Origin: UBA6049 sp965662345
Lineage (GTDB): Bacteria > Bacteroidota > Bacteroidia > Flavobacteriales_G > Salibacteraceae
Reading direction: 5' to 3'
DNA: 63,199 nt
Assembly: GCA_965662345.1 (NCBI GenBank)
Contig: CBFIHE010000015.1
Coordinates: 1 to 63,199 of the forward strand
Shown: positions 16,497 through 25,015 of the stretch, piece by piece
Layout of the letters: every line of letters starts with the position of its first letter
How positions within the stretch are numbered: position 1 is the first letter of the stretch
Program-made: the position numbers and the translations under genes
The notes under the pieces: model-generated
What the model saw: only the letters and a program-made list of their open reading frames with translations
Databases searched by the model: none
Told to the model about the DNA's origin: nothing

Positions 16497-17468
16497 ATGG
16501 CTAAACCCGAATACAGGTACAATCCAAAAACACTCACCTATGAAAAGACCGAGATTGGTCTCAAGGGTAGAGTGCTGAAATTCTTGTCTTACATAGGCAC
16601 GGGGTTAGTCTTTGCAATAATTTTCTTAGCACTGTTTTACACCTTTTTAGATTCTCCAAAAGAAAAAAGGCTTAAACGAGAAAATGAACAACTTGCACTA
16701 CAGTATGACTTATTGAATGCACGTTTACAAGAGTTAGATGCTGTTTTGGGTAATATTCAAGATAGGGATGATAATGTCTACAGAGTAATTTTTGAAGCAG
16801 AACCAATTCCAGATAACATTAGAAAAGCAGGCTTTGGTGGATCTAACAGATATGAGAAACTCGAGGGCTATGAAAAAAGTGACTTGGTTATTAACACAAC
16901 TGAAAAGTTAGACCGCTTGGCAAAGCAGATGTACATCCAGTCTAAGTCTTTAGATGAAGTGTATGATATGGCCCGCCAAAAAGAAAAGATGCTTGCCTCT
17001 ATTCCTGCTATCATGCCAGTTGCTAAGAAAGACCTCACGAGAGTGGCTTCAGGATTTGGAATGCGCCTACACCCCATTCTAAAAATTAGAATGAAGCATA
17101 CTGGAATGGACTTTACAGCTCCCACAGGCACACCAATTTATGCTACTGGAGATGGTATTGTAGAAAAAGTTAAAACCGCCAGAGGTGGGTACGGTAAACA
17201 TGTGATTATAGGGCATGGGTATGGGTATCAAACCCTGTATGCACACATGCACAATTTCAATGTGCGTAGAGGACAAAAGATTAAACGTGGCGATATCATA
17301 GGCTATGTAGGAAATACGGGGAGATCAACGGGCCCTCACTTGCACTATGAAGTTATAAAAGATAATGCCAAGATTAATCCTGTAAATTTCTACTCCAACG
17401 ACTTATCTCCAGAGGAGTATGAACTGATGATTGAACTGTCTTCTCAAACTAATCAATCTTTCGATTAA
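16497..17468 (+). CDS. M23 family metallopeptidase, membrane-anchored
   Basis: This is a probable peptidoglycan endopeptidase, or a regulator of one, anchored in the inner membrane. Of 323 residues, about 28-50 form one transmembrane helix. A short coiled coil (about 53-85) follows, and the LytM/M23 domain occupies about 185-300. The zinc-binding motif HTGMDF supplies His and Asp, and HLHYEV supplies the second active-site pair, so the domain looks catalytically competent. The domain order matches the MepM/NlpD-like group. merR follows after 3 nt, an arrangement with alaS that I recall from other Bacteroidota. It likely acts in cell wall growth or division. Confidence 0.9.
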   Translation: MAKPEYRYNPKTLTYEKTEIGLKGRVLKFLSYIGTGLVFAIIFLALFYTFLDSPKEKRLKRENEQLALQYDLLNARLQELDAVLGNIQDRDDNVYRVIFEAEPIPDNIRKAGFGGSNRYEKLEGYEKSDLVINTTEKLDRLAKQMYIQSKSLDEVYDMARQKEKMLASIPAIMPVAKKDLTRVASGFGMRLHPILKIRMKHTGMDFTAPTGTPIYATGDGIVEKVKTARGGYGKHVIIGHGYGYQTLYAHMHNFNVRRGQKIKRGDIIGYVGNTGRSTGPHLHYEVIKDNAKINPVNFYSNDLSPEEYELMIELSSQTNQSFD

Positions 17469-17471
17469 CCT

Positions 17472-17798
17472 ATGGCTAGATTGAGTGGTAAACTATATTA
17501 CACTATAGGTGAAGTTGCTACTCACTTTGATGTAAACGCCTCACTCATACGCTATTGGGAAAAAGAGTTCGCTATAATCAAGCCTAAGAAAAACAAAAAA
17601 GGTAACCGACTCTTCACAGCTAAAGACATAGATAACCTAGAGCTTATTTATCACCTCGTCAAAGAGCGAGGCTTCACCTTAGAAGGTGCAAAAAAGAAAC
17701 TTAAAGAAAACAAAGACGAAACCATTCAACATGCTGCCATTGTGAGCAAATTGAAAGATATCAAAGGTTTTCTTAACGAGCTCAACGATGCACTCTAG
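17472..17798 (+). CDS. MerR family transcriptional regulator
   Basis: The 108 residues begin with a MerR winged helix-turn-helix: YYTIGEVATHFDVNASLIRYWEKEF (in two parts, about residues 9-33), then a wing with KKNKKGNRLF and the helix IDNLELIYHLVKERG. The short remainder is a dimerisation helix. There is no C-terminal effector domain and no metal-binding cysteine, so the signal it senses is unknown. It starts 3 nt after the peptidase gene, and its stop overlaps the stop of convergent hldD by 4 nt. Confidence 0.85.
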   Translation: MARLSGKLYYTIGEVATHFDVNASLIRYWEKEFAIIKPKKNKKGNRLFTAKDIDNLELIYHLVKERGFTLEGAKKKLKENKDETIQHAAIVSKLKDIKGFLNELNDAL

Positions 17799-18760
17799 TA
17801 GTACTCGTTAGGCACCAAATGGTTTTTCACGTAATCTTCTATTCCTTCTTCTAAGGTTGTAAAGGGCTTACCGTAACCTTTCGAGATGGTTTTCTCCATC
17901 GGTGCTTCAGTGAAGTATTGGTATTTATCTCTAATGTCATCCGGTGTAGGAACAAAAGAAATCTTGGGTTCCAATCCGAGCGCTTTGAAAGTGCCTTCTG
18001 CCAAATCTTTAAAAGTTCGAGCTTTACCGCTTCCCAAATTATAAATGCCGCTTTTCTTCCTATTCATCATGTGATAGAAGAGTACCTCTACAACATCTTT
18101 CACATAGACAAAATCGCGCATTTGTTCACCGTTCTTGTAATCAGGATTATGAGACTGAAATAACTTCATCTCACCTGTTTTCTTAATTTGATTAAAGGTA
18201 TGCCATATTACGGATGCCATTCTTCCTTTATGAAATTCATTGGGACCGTATACATTAAAGAACTTGATTCCCGTCCAAAAAAACGGAGCTTTCTCTTGCT
18301 GCAAAGCCCAAACATCAAAGTCATTCTTTGAATCTCCATATGGGTTCAGCGGTTTAAGCTTTGGAATGATCTCGTGAGAATCTTCATAACCATATTCTCC
18401 TAAACCATAGGTTGCAGCGCTACTTGCATAAACTAATGGGAGACCATATTCAACGCACTTTTCCCACATGGTCTTGGTATAGTTAATGTTCAAATGATTG
18501 AAGATAGAAACATCAAATTCCGTAGTATCTGTTCTAGCACCTAAATGAATAATGAACTCAACCATTTCTTGGTTCGCATCAAGCCAAGGGAAGAATCGCT
18601 CTCGCTCAACACGTTCTCGGATTTTCTTTCCTTCTAGGTTCTTGTTTTTTTCAGGAAAGCTAAAGTCGTCTACGGCAATAACCTCATTAAAGCCTTCGCG
18701 ATTCAGTTTACTCACCATGCAACTTCCAATGAAACCCGCTGCGCCTGTTACTACAATCAT
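17795..18760 (-). CDS. hldD: ADP-L-glycero-D-manno-heptose 6-epimerase-like protein
   Basis: HldD inverts C6 of ADP-heptose in the last step of making the LPS inner-core sugar. The ATG at 18760 gives MIVVTGAAGFIGSCMVSKLN, placing the Rossmann GxxGxxG at residues 6-12 as in the family. An upstream ATG would add seven unlikely residues. The product is 321 residues. The short-chain dehydrogenase-type YxxxK is YGDSK, and the catalytic Ser region is ASSAATYG. The C-terminal substrate-binding part has FFNVYGPNE, typical of HldD. It may act in LPS core synthesis, although other heptose genes are not nearby; a related NDP-sugar epimerase role cannot be excluded. Confidence 0.85.
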   Translation of the reverse strand: MIVVTGAAGFIGSCMVSKLNREGFNEVIAVDDFSFPEKNKNLEGKKIRERVERERFFPWLDANQEMVEFIIHLGARTDTTEFDVSIFNHLNINYTKTMWEKCVEYGLPLVYASSAATYGLGEYGYEDSHEIIPKLKPLNPYGDSKNDFDVWALQQEKAPFFWTGIKFFNVYGPNEFHKGRMASVIWHTFNQIKKTGEMKLFQSHNPDYKNGEQMRDFVYVKDVVEVLFYHMMNRKKSGIYNLGSGKARTFKDLAEGTFKALGLEPKISFVPTPDDIRDKYQYFTEAPMEKTISKGYGKPFTTLEEGIEDYVKNHLVPNEYY

Positions 18761-18778
18761 AATACAATGCGTTTGGAG

Positions 18779-18806
18779 CAAAGATAGATTTTAAGCGCTG
18801 CAACAA
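18779..18806 (-). promoter_or_regulatory. Promoter of hldD
   Basis: On the minus strand TTG (18806-18804), 17 nt, TATCTTTG (18786-18779) resembles the Bacteroidota promoter with slightly short spacing. It places transcription start about 13 nt before the chosen ATG, which supports that start. Confidence 0.5.
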
Positions 18807-18856
18807 TCTCATACGTTTGGCTTACTTTGCTTCGTTAAACAGAATCTGAATAACAC

Positions 18857-19738
18857 ATGAAAGCATATGTATTTCCGGGTCAAGGCGCCCAATTTTCCGG
18901 TATGGGAAAAGAATTATTTGAAGCTAGCGCTGAAGCTAAATCCATGTTTGAAAAAGCCAATGAACTATTGGGTTTTGACATTACCAACATCATGTTCAAT
19001 GGAACAGATGAAGAGCTAAAGCAAACCAAGGTTACTCAACCTGCTATTTTTCTTCACTCTGTCATATTGGCTAAAACCATGGGAGATTCTTTCCAACCGG
19101 AAATGGCCGCAGGTCACTCATTGGGAGAGTTCTCTGCTCTGGTTGCAACAGGAGCACTGGAGTTTGAAGACGGTTTAAGGTTAGTTTCGGCAAGAGCGTT
19201 GGCCATGCAAGAAGCTTGCGAAGCTGTGCCATCAATCATGGCAGCCATTTTAGGATTAGAAGATGAAGTTGTAGAACGTGTGTGTGCTGAAACCGAAGGT
19301 GTGGTAGTTGCAGCCAATTACAACTGCCCAGGTCAATTGGTGATTTCAGGTTCTATTGATGCTGTGAATAAAGCGTGTGAGGCAATGAAAGAAGCCGGTG
19401 CTAAACGTGCGCTTCCACTTCCAGTTGGTGGGGCGTTTCACTCACCACTTATGGAACCAGCTAGAGAGAAGCTAGCGGCAGCCATTGCAAATACAACATT
19501 TAACACACCTAGATGCCCTATCTATCAAAATGTAGTGGCAAAAGGAGTTACAACTCCTGAAGAAATTAAAGCAAACCTAAATGCACAGCTTACAGGACCT
19601 GTGAAATGGACACAAACGGTTAGTCAAATGATTGCTGATGGTGCTTCTTCATTTACTGAGGTAGGACCCGGTAAAGTACTTCAAGGTTTAGTTAAGAAAG
19701 TAGATAGAAAAATGCCAACCGAATCTGGAGCTATTTAG
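18857..19738 (+). CDS. fabD: Malonyl-CoA:ACP transacylase
   Basis: FabD moves malonyl groups from CoA to acyl carrier protein to feed fatty acid elongation, in the cytoplasm. The 293 residues have the oxyanion-side motif FPGQGAQ (6-12), nucleophile Ser88 in GHSLGEFSAL, and the active-site histidine in AFHSPLM (about 196). The C-terminal EVGPGKVLQGL completes the fold. It stands alone between divergent hldD and convergent DUF983, and a shared hairpin terminator follows. Confidence 0.96.
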   Translation: MKAYVFPGQGAQFSGMGKELFEASAEAKSMFEKANELLGFDITNIMFNGTDEELKQTKVTQPAIFLHSVILAKTMGDSFQPEMAAGHSLGEFSALVATGALEFEDGLRLVSARALAMQEACEAVPSIMAAILGLEDEVVERVCAETEGVVVAANYNCPGQLVISGSIDAVNKACEAMKEAGAKRALPLPVGGAFHSPLMEPAREKLAAAIANTTFNTPRCPIYQNVVAKGVTTPEEIKANLNAQLTGPVKWTQTVSQMIADGASSFTEVGPGKVLQGLVKKVDRKMPTESGAI

Positions 19739-19762
19739 AGATTTGGTTTTAGGAACAAAAGA

Positions 19763-19789
19763 AAAAAGGCGCTTATTCAGCGCCTTTTT
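19763..19789. terminator. Bidirectional terminator between fabD and DUF983 gene
   Basis: A 10-bp stem AAAAAGGCGC-TTATTCA-GCGCCTTTTT has an A run before it and a T run after it, so it can stop transcription from both sides. The DUF983 stop codon lies within its loop. Confidence 0.85.
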
Positions 19790-20213
19790 CATTTCTTGTA
19801 TTTTCTTCTTTCTTTAGTTCTTGTTGATAAGCTTCAACAGCATGAGGGTCAAAACTCACAAAAAAGTTAATCCATATAGCACGGCTAATCCTGAAAAATG
19901 GTGGTGTTAATATAACTAGCGAGGTAATGGCTGTAACCAAGTACTCTGTAATTGTAAAATCTGGATACAACACAACAAAAGCAACAAATACAGAAACCAA
20001 ATAGGCTATGCTTAAACCATAACTCACGTACATGGCTCCGTAGTAGAACCCCGGTTCCACTTCAAAATTTTGCCCACAAGCCTTGCATCTCTCGGGCATA
20101 TCAAAAATCTTACTAAAGTTGTAAGGGTTGCTGTCTTCAAACAACTTGGTTTCTTGACACCGCGGACAAGAAATTCCTAGCACACTGGCCAGCTTGGTTC
20201 CTTTTAATCCCAT
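19773..20213 (-). CDS. DUF983 family membrane protein
   Basis: The 146 residues show an N-terminal zinc ribbon, CPRC (about 16-19) paired with CKAC (about 43-46), followed by two hydrophobic membrane segments (about 60-82 and 88-110). This matches DUF983, a family of unknown function. The tail is charged and polar. There is no signal peptide; the ribbon should face the cytoplasm. It ends inside the terminator shared with fabD. The 35 nt between it and the upstream 278-residue gene suggest they may be co-transcribed. Confidence 0.85.
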   Translation of the reverse strand: MGLKGTKLASVLGISCPRCQETKLFEDSNPYNFSKIFDMPERCKACGQNFEVEPGFYYGAMYVSYGLSIAYLVSVFVAFVVLYPDFTITEYLVTAITSLVILTPPFFRISRAIWINFFVSFDPHAVEAYQQELKKEENTRNEKGAE

Positions 20214-20248
20214 TAGACTCTCCTAAATCTGTGGCAGGAGAAACATAA

Positions 20249-21085
20249 CTAATTCTTTGGTACCACACGCTGACATCTATCAGAGTTAGCGTATTTCAAT
20301 ACGTTCTTTATAGCTGTAGGATTTGTTCGCGCGTTTCCTATTACTGAGCCATATTTCATGATTTCACCAGTTGATTTGTTCCAACTGTATTCATCGTCAC
20401 CGTTTCTCAAAATCACGGCTTTGTCTCCTTTAGTAGAAATACTGAATCGATCGTTCAACTCTAAGTATTCGTCACCATCTGGAACAGTTAAATATGTAGC
20501 GAACTTCCCTGTCTTGTCATCACCACTATTTCCAAATATTTGGCAAATACAATTACCAACATATTTCTCAGACTCTACGTATAATCTGCTGAGGTAAGTA
20601 ACTTTCCAGCCTTCTTTAGATTCTAAAAGAGTCATACTAACGGTTTGATCTCCTTTAGAAATCAAGTCCCCCTCTTTGAAAACCTCAAATGTAATGTCTA
20701 GAGCAGCTACACCCGTATTACCTTTAACGGCAACTGTATGAAACTTCTTAATGGTGAACTTTAGAGTATTAAGACCTGAACCTTGAATAGTTTTCTTGTA
20801 TTCTCGATAATCGTCAATCATCGTTCCACGATTCGTCTTTTTGATATTGACCAATCCTAAAACATCCACCTTAACTTCAGAACCAATAAAACGCATATCA
20901 AAAAGATTCAAAAACTCCTCCTCTGTTGTGAGGGTTGATGGACCTGATAGATATGATTCGTACATCGTACGGATATGAGTTTTTAATTCCTCAACTTTTT
21001 CTTGATTGGTTTTTTCCTCTTCTTGCGCCATCGCTCCTGAAACCAGGAATAATGCAGCAAACACAAATGCGTAAAGCTTTTTCAT
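20249..21085 (-). CDS. Secreted protein of unknown function
   Basis: I do not recognise this 278-residue protein. Residues 1-20 are a clear signal peptide (MKKLYAFVFAALFLVSGAMA, cleaved before QEEE), so it goes to the periplasm or beyond. The first half (about 30-165) alternates helices and strands and ends EGWKVTYLSRLYVE, which resembles an NTF2/SnoaL-like fold, but that is only an impression. The second half has a few cysteines (NCICQIFG and DRCQRV) and strand-rich repeats such as ISTKGDKAVILRNGDDEYSW. No lipobox or T9SS sorting tail is present. Confidence 0.6.
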   Translation of the reverse strand: MKKLYAFVFAALFLVSGAMAQEEEKTNQEKVEELKTHIRTMYESYLSGPSTLTTEEEFLNLFDMRFIGSEVKVDVLGLVNIKKTNRGTMIDDYREYKKTIQGSGLNTLKFTIKKFHTVAVKGNTGVAALDITFEVFKEGDLISKGDQTVSMTLLESKEGWKVTYLSRLYVESEKYVGNCICQIFGNSGDDKTGKFATYLTVPDGDEYLELNDRFSISTKGDKAVILRNGDDEYSWNKSTGEIMKYGSVIGNARTNPTAIKNVLKYANSDRCQRVVPKN

Positions 21086-21232
21086 TCTTTTAGAGATTTA
21101 ATAACAATAATACAGATTCCGATTAGAACGTGGCAACCTTACGGGTTATTCAATCGGTTGATTTTTCGTTACATCTTATCTTCTTACTCGATAAGAAATC
21201 ACTTCTGTTGAACCAACTATTGTACCAAACGA

Positions 21233-22312
21233 CTAATCATCAAAGCTAACGATGAGATTCTCTGAAGTTGGATGCGCCTGACAGGTAAGAATATATCCCT
21301 GCTTCACCTCATCTTCTGTTAATGCATAATTCTTCTCCATGGAAGCTTCACCTTTTAAGAGTTTAGCTCTACACGTCATACAAACTGCCCCTTTGCATGC
21401 AAATGGAACATCCATGCCAGCATCTGTGGCCGCATCTAAAATAGTATCACCGTCTGTAGATAAGGTAAAGCTACCTCTTTCTGCATCCAATACCACGGTA
21501 ACATCAGCATCTTGAACAGCTGATTCTGAATCTACCGTTGAAGAAGTTTTTCGTGTTTGTTCTCCAGCAACAGGAGTTCCAAATAACTCAAAGTGAATCT
21601 TAGATTTTTCTACTCCTTTGGATTCAAGTGTTCCCGATACTGCCTTAATCATAGGCTCTGGCCCGCAAATAAAGACTTCATCTACAGTCTGAGGATCAAA
21701 TAGGTAGGTAGCAAAATCACTACACCTATCTGCATCTATCCTGCCATAAAACATCTCAGCTCCAGGATGCTCTTGCGTGAGTACATAATACACACTCAGG
21801 CGATTCATATAGGTGTTTTTTAAACCTTCAATCTCCTCTTGGAATATGACCGTAGTACTTTTCTTATTTCCGTAAAACAAGACTACCTCAGAATCACTCT
21901 CCGTTTGTAGCACGGTTTTTAGGATACTCATTATTGGAGTTATTCCGCTACCTGCTGCAAAAAGCACGTATTTTTTACGCTGACTGGCGTCAACCTCAGA
22001 ATAAAAGTTCCCCATGGGTGGCATTACGTCCAATACATCTCCTTGCTGCAACACCGTATTAGCATAAGTAGAAAATCTGCCACCTGGAACCATTTTCACA
22101 GCTACCCTAAGTTCTTTGTCTAGCGGACTCACACAAACAGAGTAAGACCTTCTAATCTCTTCTCCGTTAATATCTGCTTTGAGTGTAATGTATTGTCCTT
22201 GCTTGAATTTGTACTCATTTGCAAGTGAAGCGGGGATATCAAAAGCTACTGAAACGGTGTCTTCTGTTTCTCTTCTAACTTCCTTAACTTGCAGGGGATG
22301 AAATTTGGCCAT
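21233..22312 (-). CDS. paaE: Phenylacetyl-CoA epoxidase reductase subunit PaaE
   Basis: PaaE passes electrons from NAD(P)H through FAD and a 2Fe-2S cluster to the PaaABC oxygenase. The 359 residues start with a ferredoxin reductase-type FAD domain (RRSYSVC about residues 56-62) and then an NAD-binding domain (FAAGSGITPIMSIL, CGPEPMIKAV). They end in a plant-type ferredoxin with cysteines in CKGAVCMTCRA and a fourth in LTCQAHP. This domain order is the PaaE hallmark. Unlike E. coli, where paaE is fifth in paaABCDE, it is transcribed divergently from paaABCD, with its own promoter. Confidence 0.9.
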   Translation of the reverse strand: MAKFHPLQVKEVRRETEDTVSVAFDIPASLANEYKFKQGQYITLKADINGEEIRRSYSVCVSPLDKELRVAVKMVPGGRFSTYANTVLQQGDVLDVMPPMGNFYSEVDASQRKKYVLFAAGSGITPIMSILKTVLQTESDSEVVLFYGNKKSTTVIFQEEIEGLKNTYMNRLSVYYVLTQEHPGAEMFYGRIDADRCSDFATYLFDPQTVDEVFICGPEPMIKAVSGTLESKGVEKSKIHFELFGTPVAGEQTRKTSSTVDSESAVQDADVTVVLDAERGSFTLSTDGDTILDAATDAGMDVPFACKGAVCMTCRAKLLKGEASMEKNYALTEDEVKQGYILTCQAHPTSENLIVSFDD

Positions 22313-22331
22313 AAATTAAAATCTAGTACCG

Positions 22332-22361
22332 CAAATCTAAACCTTAGAGAGCTAAGAACAA
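22332..22361 (-). promoter_or_regulatory. Promoter of paaE
   Basis: On the minus strand TTG (22361-22359), 19 nt, TAGATTTG (22339-22332) fits the Bacteroidota pattern exactly. The predicted transcription start lies about 14 nt before the paaE ATG. In the opposite direction only a one-mismatch -7 box (TAAAATTG, 22444-22451) was seen before paaA. Confidence 0.65.
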
Positions 22362-22473
22362 TTTTAAAATAGATTCGTTTCAAGGGTGTGATTGGAATTC
22401 TAATTTAGAGGCTTTCCAAACATTCTCTCCCCTCGCTTTTTTGTAAAATTGTAAAGACCAAAACGATTGTTTG

Positions 22474-23424
22474 ATGACTCAAGTAAGAGATTTTGAAAAA
22501 GAATTCTTGAATAAAATCGAGAACGAGACAAAGATTGAAGCCAGAGACTGGATGCCAGATGAGTATAGGAAAACACTCATCAGACAGATCTCTCAGCATG
22601 CCCATTCTGAGGTAGTAGGAATGCTCCCTGAAGCTAACTGGATTACCAGAGCTCCCTCTCTACGTAGAAAAGTGGCTCTTTTAGCTAAGGTGCAAGATGA
22701 AGCAGGTCACGGCCTCTACCTGTACAGTGCAGTGGAAACACTTGGTGCGAGAAGAGAAGATACGATAGATGATTTGCACAATGGCAGAGCCAAATATTCT
22801 AACATTTTCAATTACCCTACCGTTACTTGGGCAGATATAGGAACAGTTGGTTGGTTAGTAGATGGTGCCGCCATTCAAAACCAAGTAATGCTAACGCGTA
22901 CCTCTCATGGTCCATACAGCAGGGCAATGGTTCGTATTTGTAAAGAAGAAAGCTTTCACCAAAGACAGGGTTATGAAATAGTTATGACTCTTGCTAAAGG
23001 AACTCCTGAGCAAAAAGAAATGGCTCAAGATGCACTCAATCGTTGGTGGTGGCCATCGTTAATGATGTTTGGACCAAGCGATAAAGACTCAACTCATAGC
23101 CAACAATCATTGGCGTGGAAAATTAAGCGTCAAGGTAATGATGAGTTACGACAAGAGTTTATCGATAAAACCGTTCCTCAAGCAGAATATCTAGGGCTTA
23201 CCATTCCTGATCCTGATTTAAAATGGAACGAAAAACGAGGTCATTATGACTTTGGAAAAATCAACTGGGATGAATTTATGGACGTAATTAAAGGTAACGG
23301 CCCGATGAATAGATCTAGATTGAGAGAGCGCAAAGCAGCTAAAGACAATGGAGCCTGGGTTCGTGAAGCAGCATCGGCTTATGCCGAAAAGCAAGCCGAA
23401 AAACGGGCTCAATCAGCAGCATAA
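22474..23424 (+). CDS. paaA: Phenylacetyl-CoA epoxidase catalytic subunit PaaA
   Basis: PaaA is the di-iron oxygenase subunit that epoxidises the aromatic ring of phenylacetyl-CoA. The ATG at 22474 is chosen over an adjacent TTG, giving 316 residues. Iron-ligand motifs of the ferritin-like fold are visible as QDEAGHG and CKEESFHQRQG. The C terminus is basic and alanine-rich. paaB follows after 20 nt, and the order paaA-B-C-D is conserved with other bacteria. Confidence 0.95.
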   Translation: MTQVRDFEKEFLNKIENETKIEARDWMPDEYRKTLIRQISQHAHSEVVGMLPEANWITRAPSLRRKVALLAKVQDEAGHGLYLYSAVETLGARREDTIDDLHNGRAKYSNIFNYPTVTWADIGTVGWLVDGAAIQNQVMLTRTSHGPYSRAMVRICKEESFHQRQGYEIVMTLAKGTPEQKEMAQDALNRWWWPSLMMFGPSDKDSTHSQQSLAWKIKRQGNDELRQEFIDKTVPQAEYLGLTIPDPDLKWNEKRGHYDFGKINWDEFMDVIKGNGPMNRSRLRERKAAKDNGAWVREAASAYAEKQAEKRAQSAA

Positions 23425-23444
23425 TCCTATAATTCCCGAACATT

Positions 23445-23735
23445 ATGGACAAGAAACAAGAATGGCCTCTTTGGGAGGTCTTTGTACGAAGCAAAAATGG
23501 CCTTAGCCATAAGCATGTTGGCAGTATACATGCAGCCGATGCTGAAATGGCCGTTGAAAATGCCAGAGACGTTTACACCAGAAGAATGGAAGGTGTGAGT
23601 ATTTGGGTGGTTGAATCTAATCATATTCATGCCTCAAAACCAGAAGATAAAGAAGCTTTCTTCGACCCTGCAAACGATAAGATCTACAGGCATCCTACAT
23701 TTTATGACATCCCCGATGAAGTGGGACACATGTAA
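23445..23735 (+). CDS. paaB: Phenylacetyl-CoA epoxidase subunit PaaB
   Basis: PaaB is the small structural subunit that bridges PaaAC dimers in the epoxidase complex. The 96 residues contain the family's WPLWEVFVRSKNGLSHKHVG opening (residues 6-25) and the AENARDVYTRR-like segment VENARDVYTRRMEGVSIWVV in the middle. It lies 20 nt after paaA and 9 nt before paaC. Confidence 0.93.
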   Translation: MDKKQEWPLWEVFVRSKNGLSHKHVGSIHAADAEMAVENARDVYTRRMEGVSIWVVESNHIHASKPEDKEAFFDPANDKIYRHPTFYDIPDEVGHM

Positions 23736-23744
23736 GACAGTAAC

Positions 23745-24506
23745 ATGACACAACAAGAAGCTCTGTTTACCTATCTCCAGAGATTGGGAGATACTTCACT
23801 TATTCTTGGGCATCGCATATCTGAGTGGTGTGGTCACGGTCCCAAGCTAGAGCAAGATATCGCTCTAATCAATATTTCTCTTGACCTCATCGGACAAGCT
23901 AGGAACTACTTGGCTTATGCGGGTGAAGTAGAGGGAAAAGGAAGAGATGAAGACAAGCTTGCCTACTTTAGAGTAGAGAGAGAGTTTAAAAACCTTTTAC
24001 TAGCAGAACAACCAAATGGAGATTGGGGTCAAACCATTATGCGCTCTTTCTTCTTTGATGTCTTTCACTATTACTTTCTCCACGAGTTGGTTAAGTCTAA
24101 AGATGAACAGCTAGCGGCAATTGCTGCAAAATCTCTCAAAGAAGTTACGTATCACCTAAAGCACAACGCAGATTGGGTTATTAGATTAGGTGACGGTACA
24201 GAAGAATCTCATAACCGGATGGAAGCAGCCATTGATGAACTTTGGATGTTCACTGGTGAAATGTTCGATATGGATGAAGTGGATGAAGTACTGTTAGAAG
24301 CTGGAATAGCGCCTGACTTGTCTACCCTGAAAGTGAAATGGGAAGCTAAAGTGAAAGAAGTTTTTCAAGAAGCTACATTGACCTATCCTGGAGAAGCTTG
24401 GATGCAAAGTGGCGGTAAGCTAAAAGGTATTCACTCAGAAGAATTAGGATTTATTCTAGCTGAAATGCAGTACCTACCCCGTTGTTACCCTGATGCTAAG
24501 TGGTAG
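23745..24506 (+). CDS. paaC: Phenylacetyl-CoA epoxidase structural subunit PaaC
   Basis: PaaC is a ferritin-like homologue of PaaA that supports it in the complex but is usually not catalytic. The 253 residues begin MTQQEALFTYLQRLGDTSLI and include SEWCGHGPKLEQDIAL and KEVTYHLKHNADWVIRLGDG, which are characteristic of PaaC. A complete set of di-iron ligands as in PaaA is not evident. It ends at the codon directly before the paaD start, so paaC and paaD are adjacent with no spacer. Confidence 0.93.
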   Translation: MTQQEALFTYLQRLGDTSLILGHRISEWCGHGPKLEQDIALINISLDLIGQARNYLAYAGEVEGKGRDEDKLAYFRVEREFKNLLLAEQPNGDWGQTIMRSFFFDVFHYYFLHELVKSKDEQLAAIAAKSLKEVTYHLKHNADWVIRLGDGTEESHNRMEAAIDELWMFTGEMFDMDEVDEVLLEAGIAPDLSTLKVKWEAKVKEVFQEATLTYPGEAWMQSGGKLKGIHSEELGFILAEMQYLPRCYPDAKW

Positions 24507-24998
24507 ATGACTATGTTATCTGTAGCACATATTAAAACCTTATTGGAAGAAGTAACAGATCCAGAAATACCTGTTCTAACCATCATGGATATGGGTGTTG
24601 TACGCGATGTAAGCTTATCTGGTGAAGATGTGGTTATTCAATTAACCCCTACCTATTCCGGATGCCCTGCAATGCAAACCATTGAAGCAGAAATAAAGAA
24701 ATGTCTCGCCCAAAACGGATATGGAACTGTTGACGTAAAAGAAGTCTTGCACCCTGCTTGGACTACCGATTGGTTAACTGAAAAAGGCAAGAAAAAACTA
24801 GAAGAGTATGGTATTGCTCCACCAGAGGGAAATTCTGAGGATAAGTCTTTGCTAACTTCTGAACCTAAACAGGTAAAATGTCCGCGCTGCAAATCTCGCG
24901 ATACAGAGATGATTAGCCAATTTGGGAGCACAGCTTGTAAGTCTTTATACAAGTGCCATGCATGCTTAGAAACGTTTGACTATTTCAAGTGTATCTAG
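24507..24998 (+). CDS. paaD: PaaD, iron-sulfur/metal maturation protein for the epoxidase
   Basis: PaaD is needed for a functional epoxidase and is thought to help metal or Fe-S cluster insertion. The 163 residues have a DUF59/MIP18-type domain (about 5-100, with LEEVTDPEIPVLTIMDMGV and TYSGCPAMQ). A C-terminal cysteine-rich zinc-type module follows (CPRCKSRD about 128-135, then C, CHAC and a final C). It starts directly after the paaC stop. The following FAD/Fe-S gene begins 17 nt on and may belong to the same transcript. Confidence 0.92.
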   Translation: MTMLSVAHIKTLLEEVTDPEIPVLTIMDMGVVRDVSLSGEDVVIQLTPTYSGCPAMQTIEAEIKKCLAQNGYGTVDVKEVLHPAWTTDWLTEKGKKKLEEYGIAPPEGNSEDKSLLTSEPKQVKCPRCKSRDTEMISQFGSTACKSLYKCHACLETFDYFKCI

Positions 24999-25015
24999 TT
25001 TTCTAGCTTTACGCA

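Noticed and set aside
21170..21200. CTTATC...GATAAG hairpin after paaE
   Set aside because: Short stem with no T run on either strand, so not a convincing terminator.
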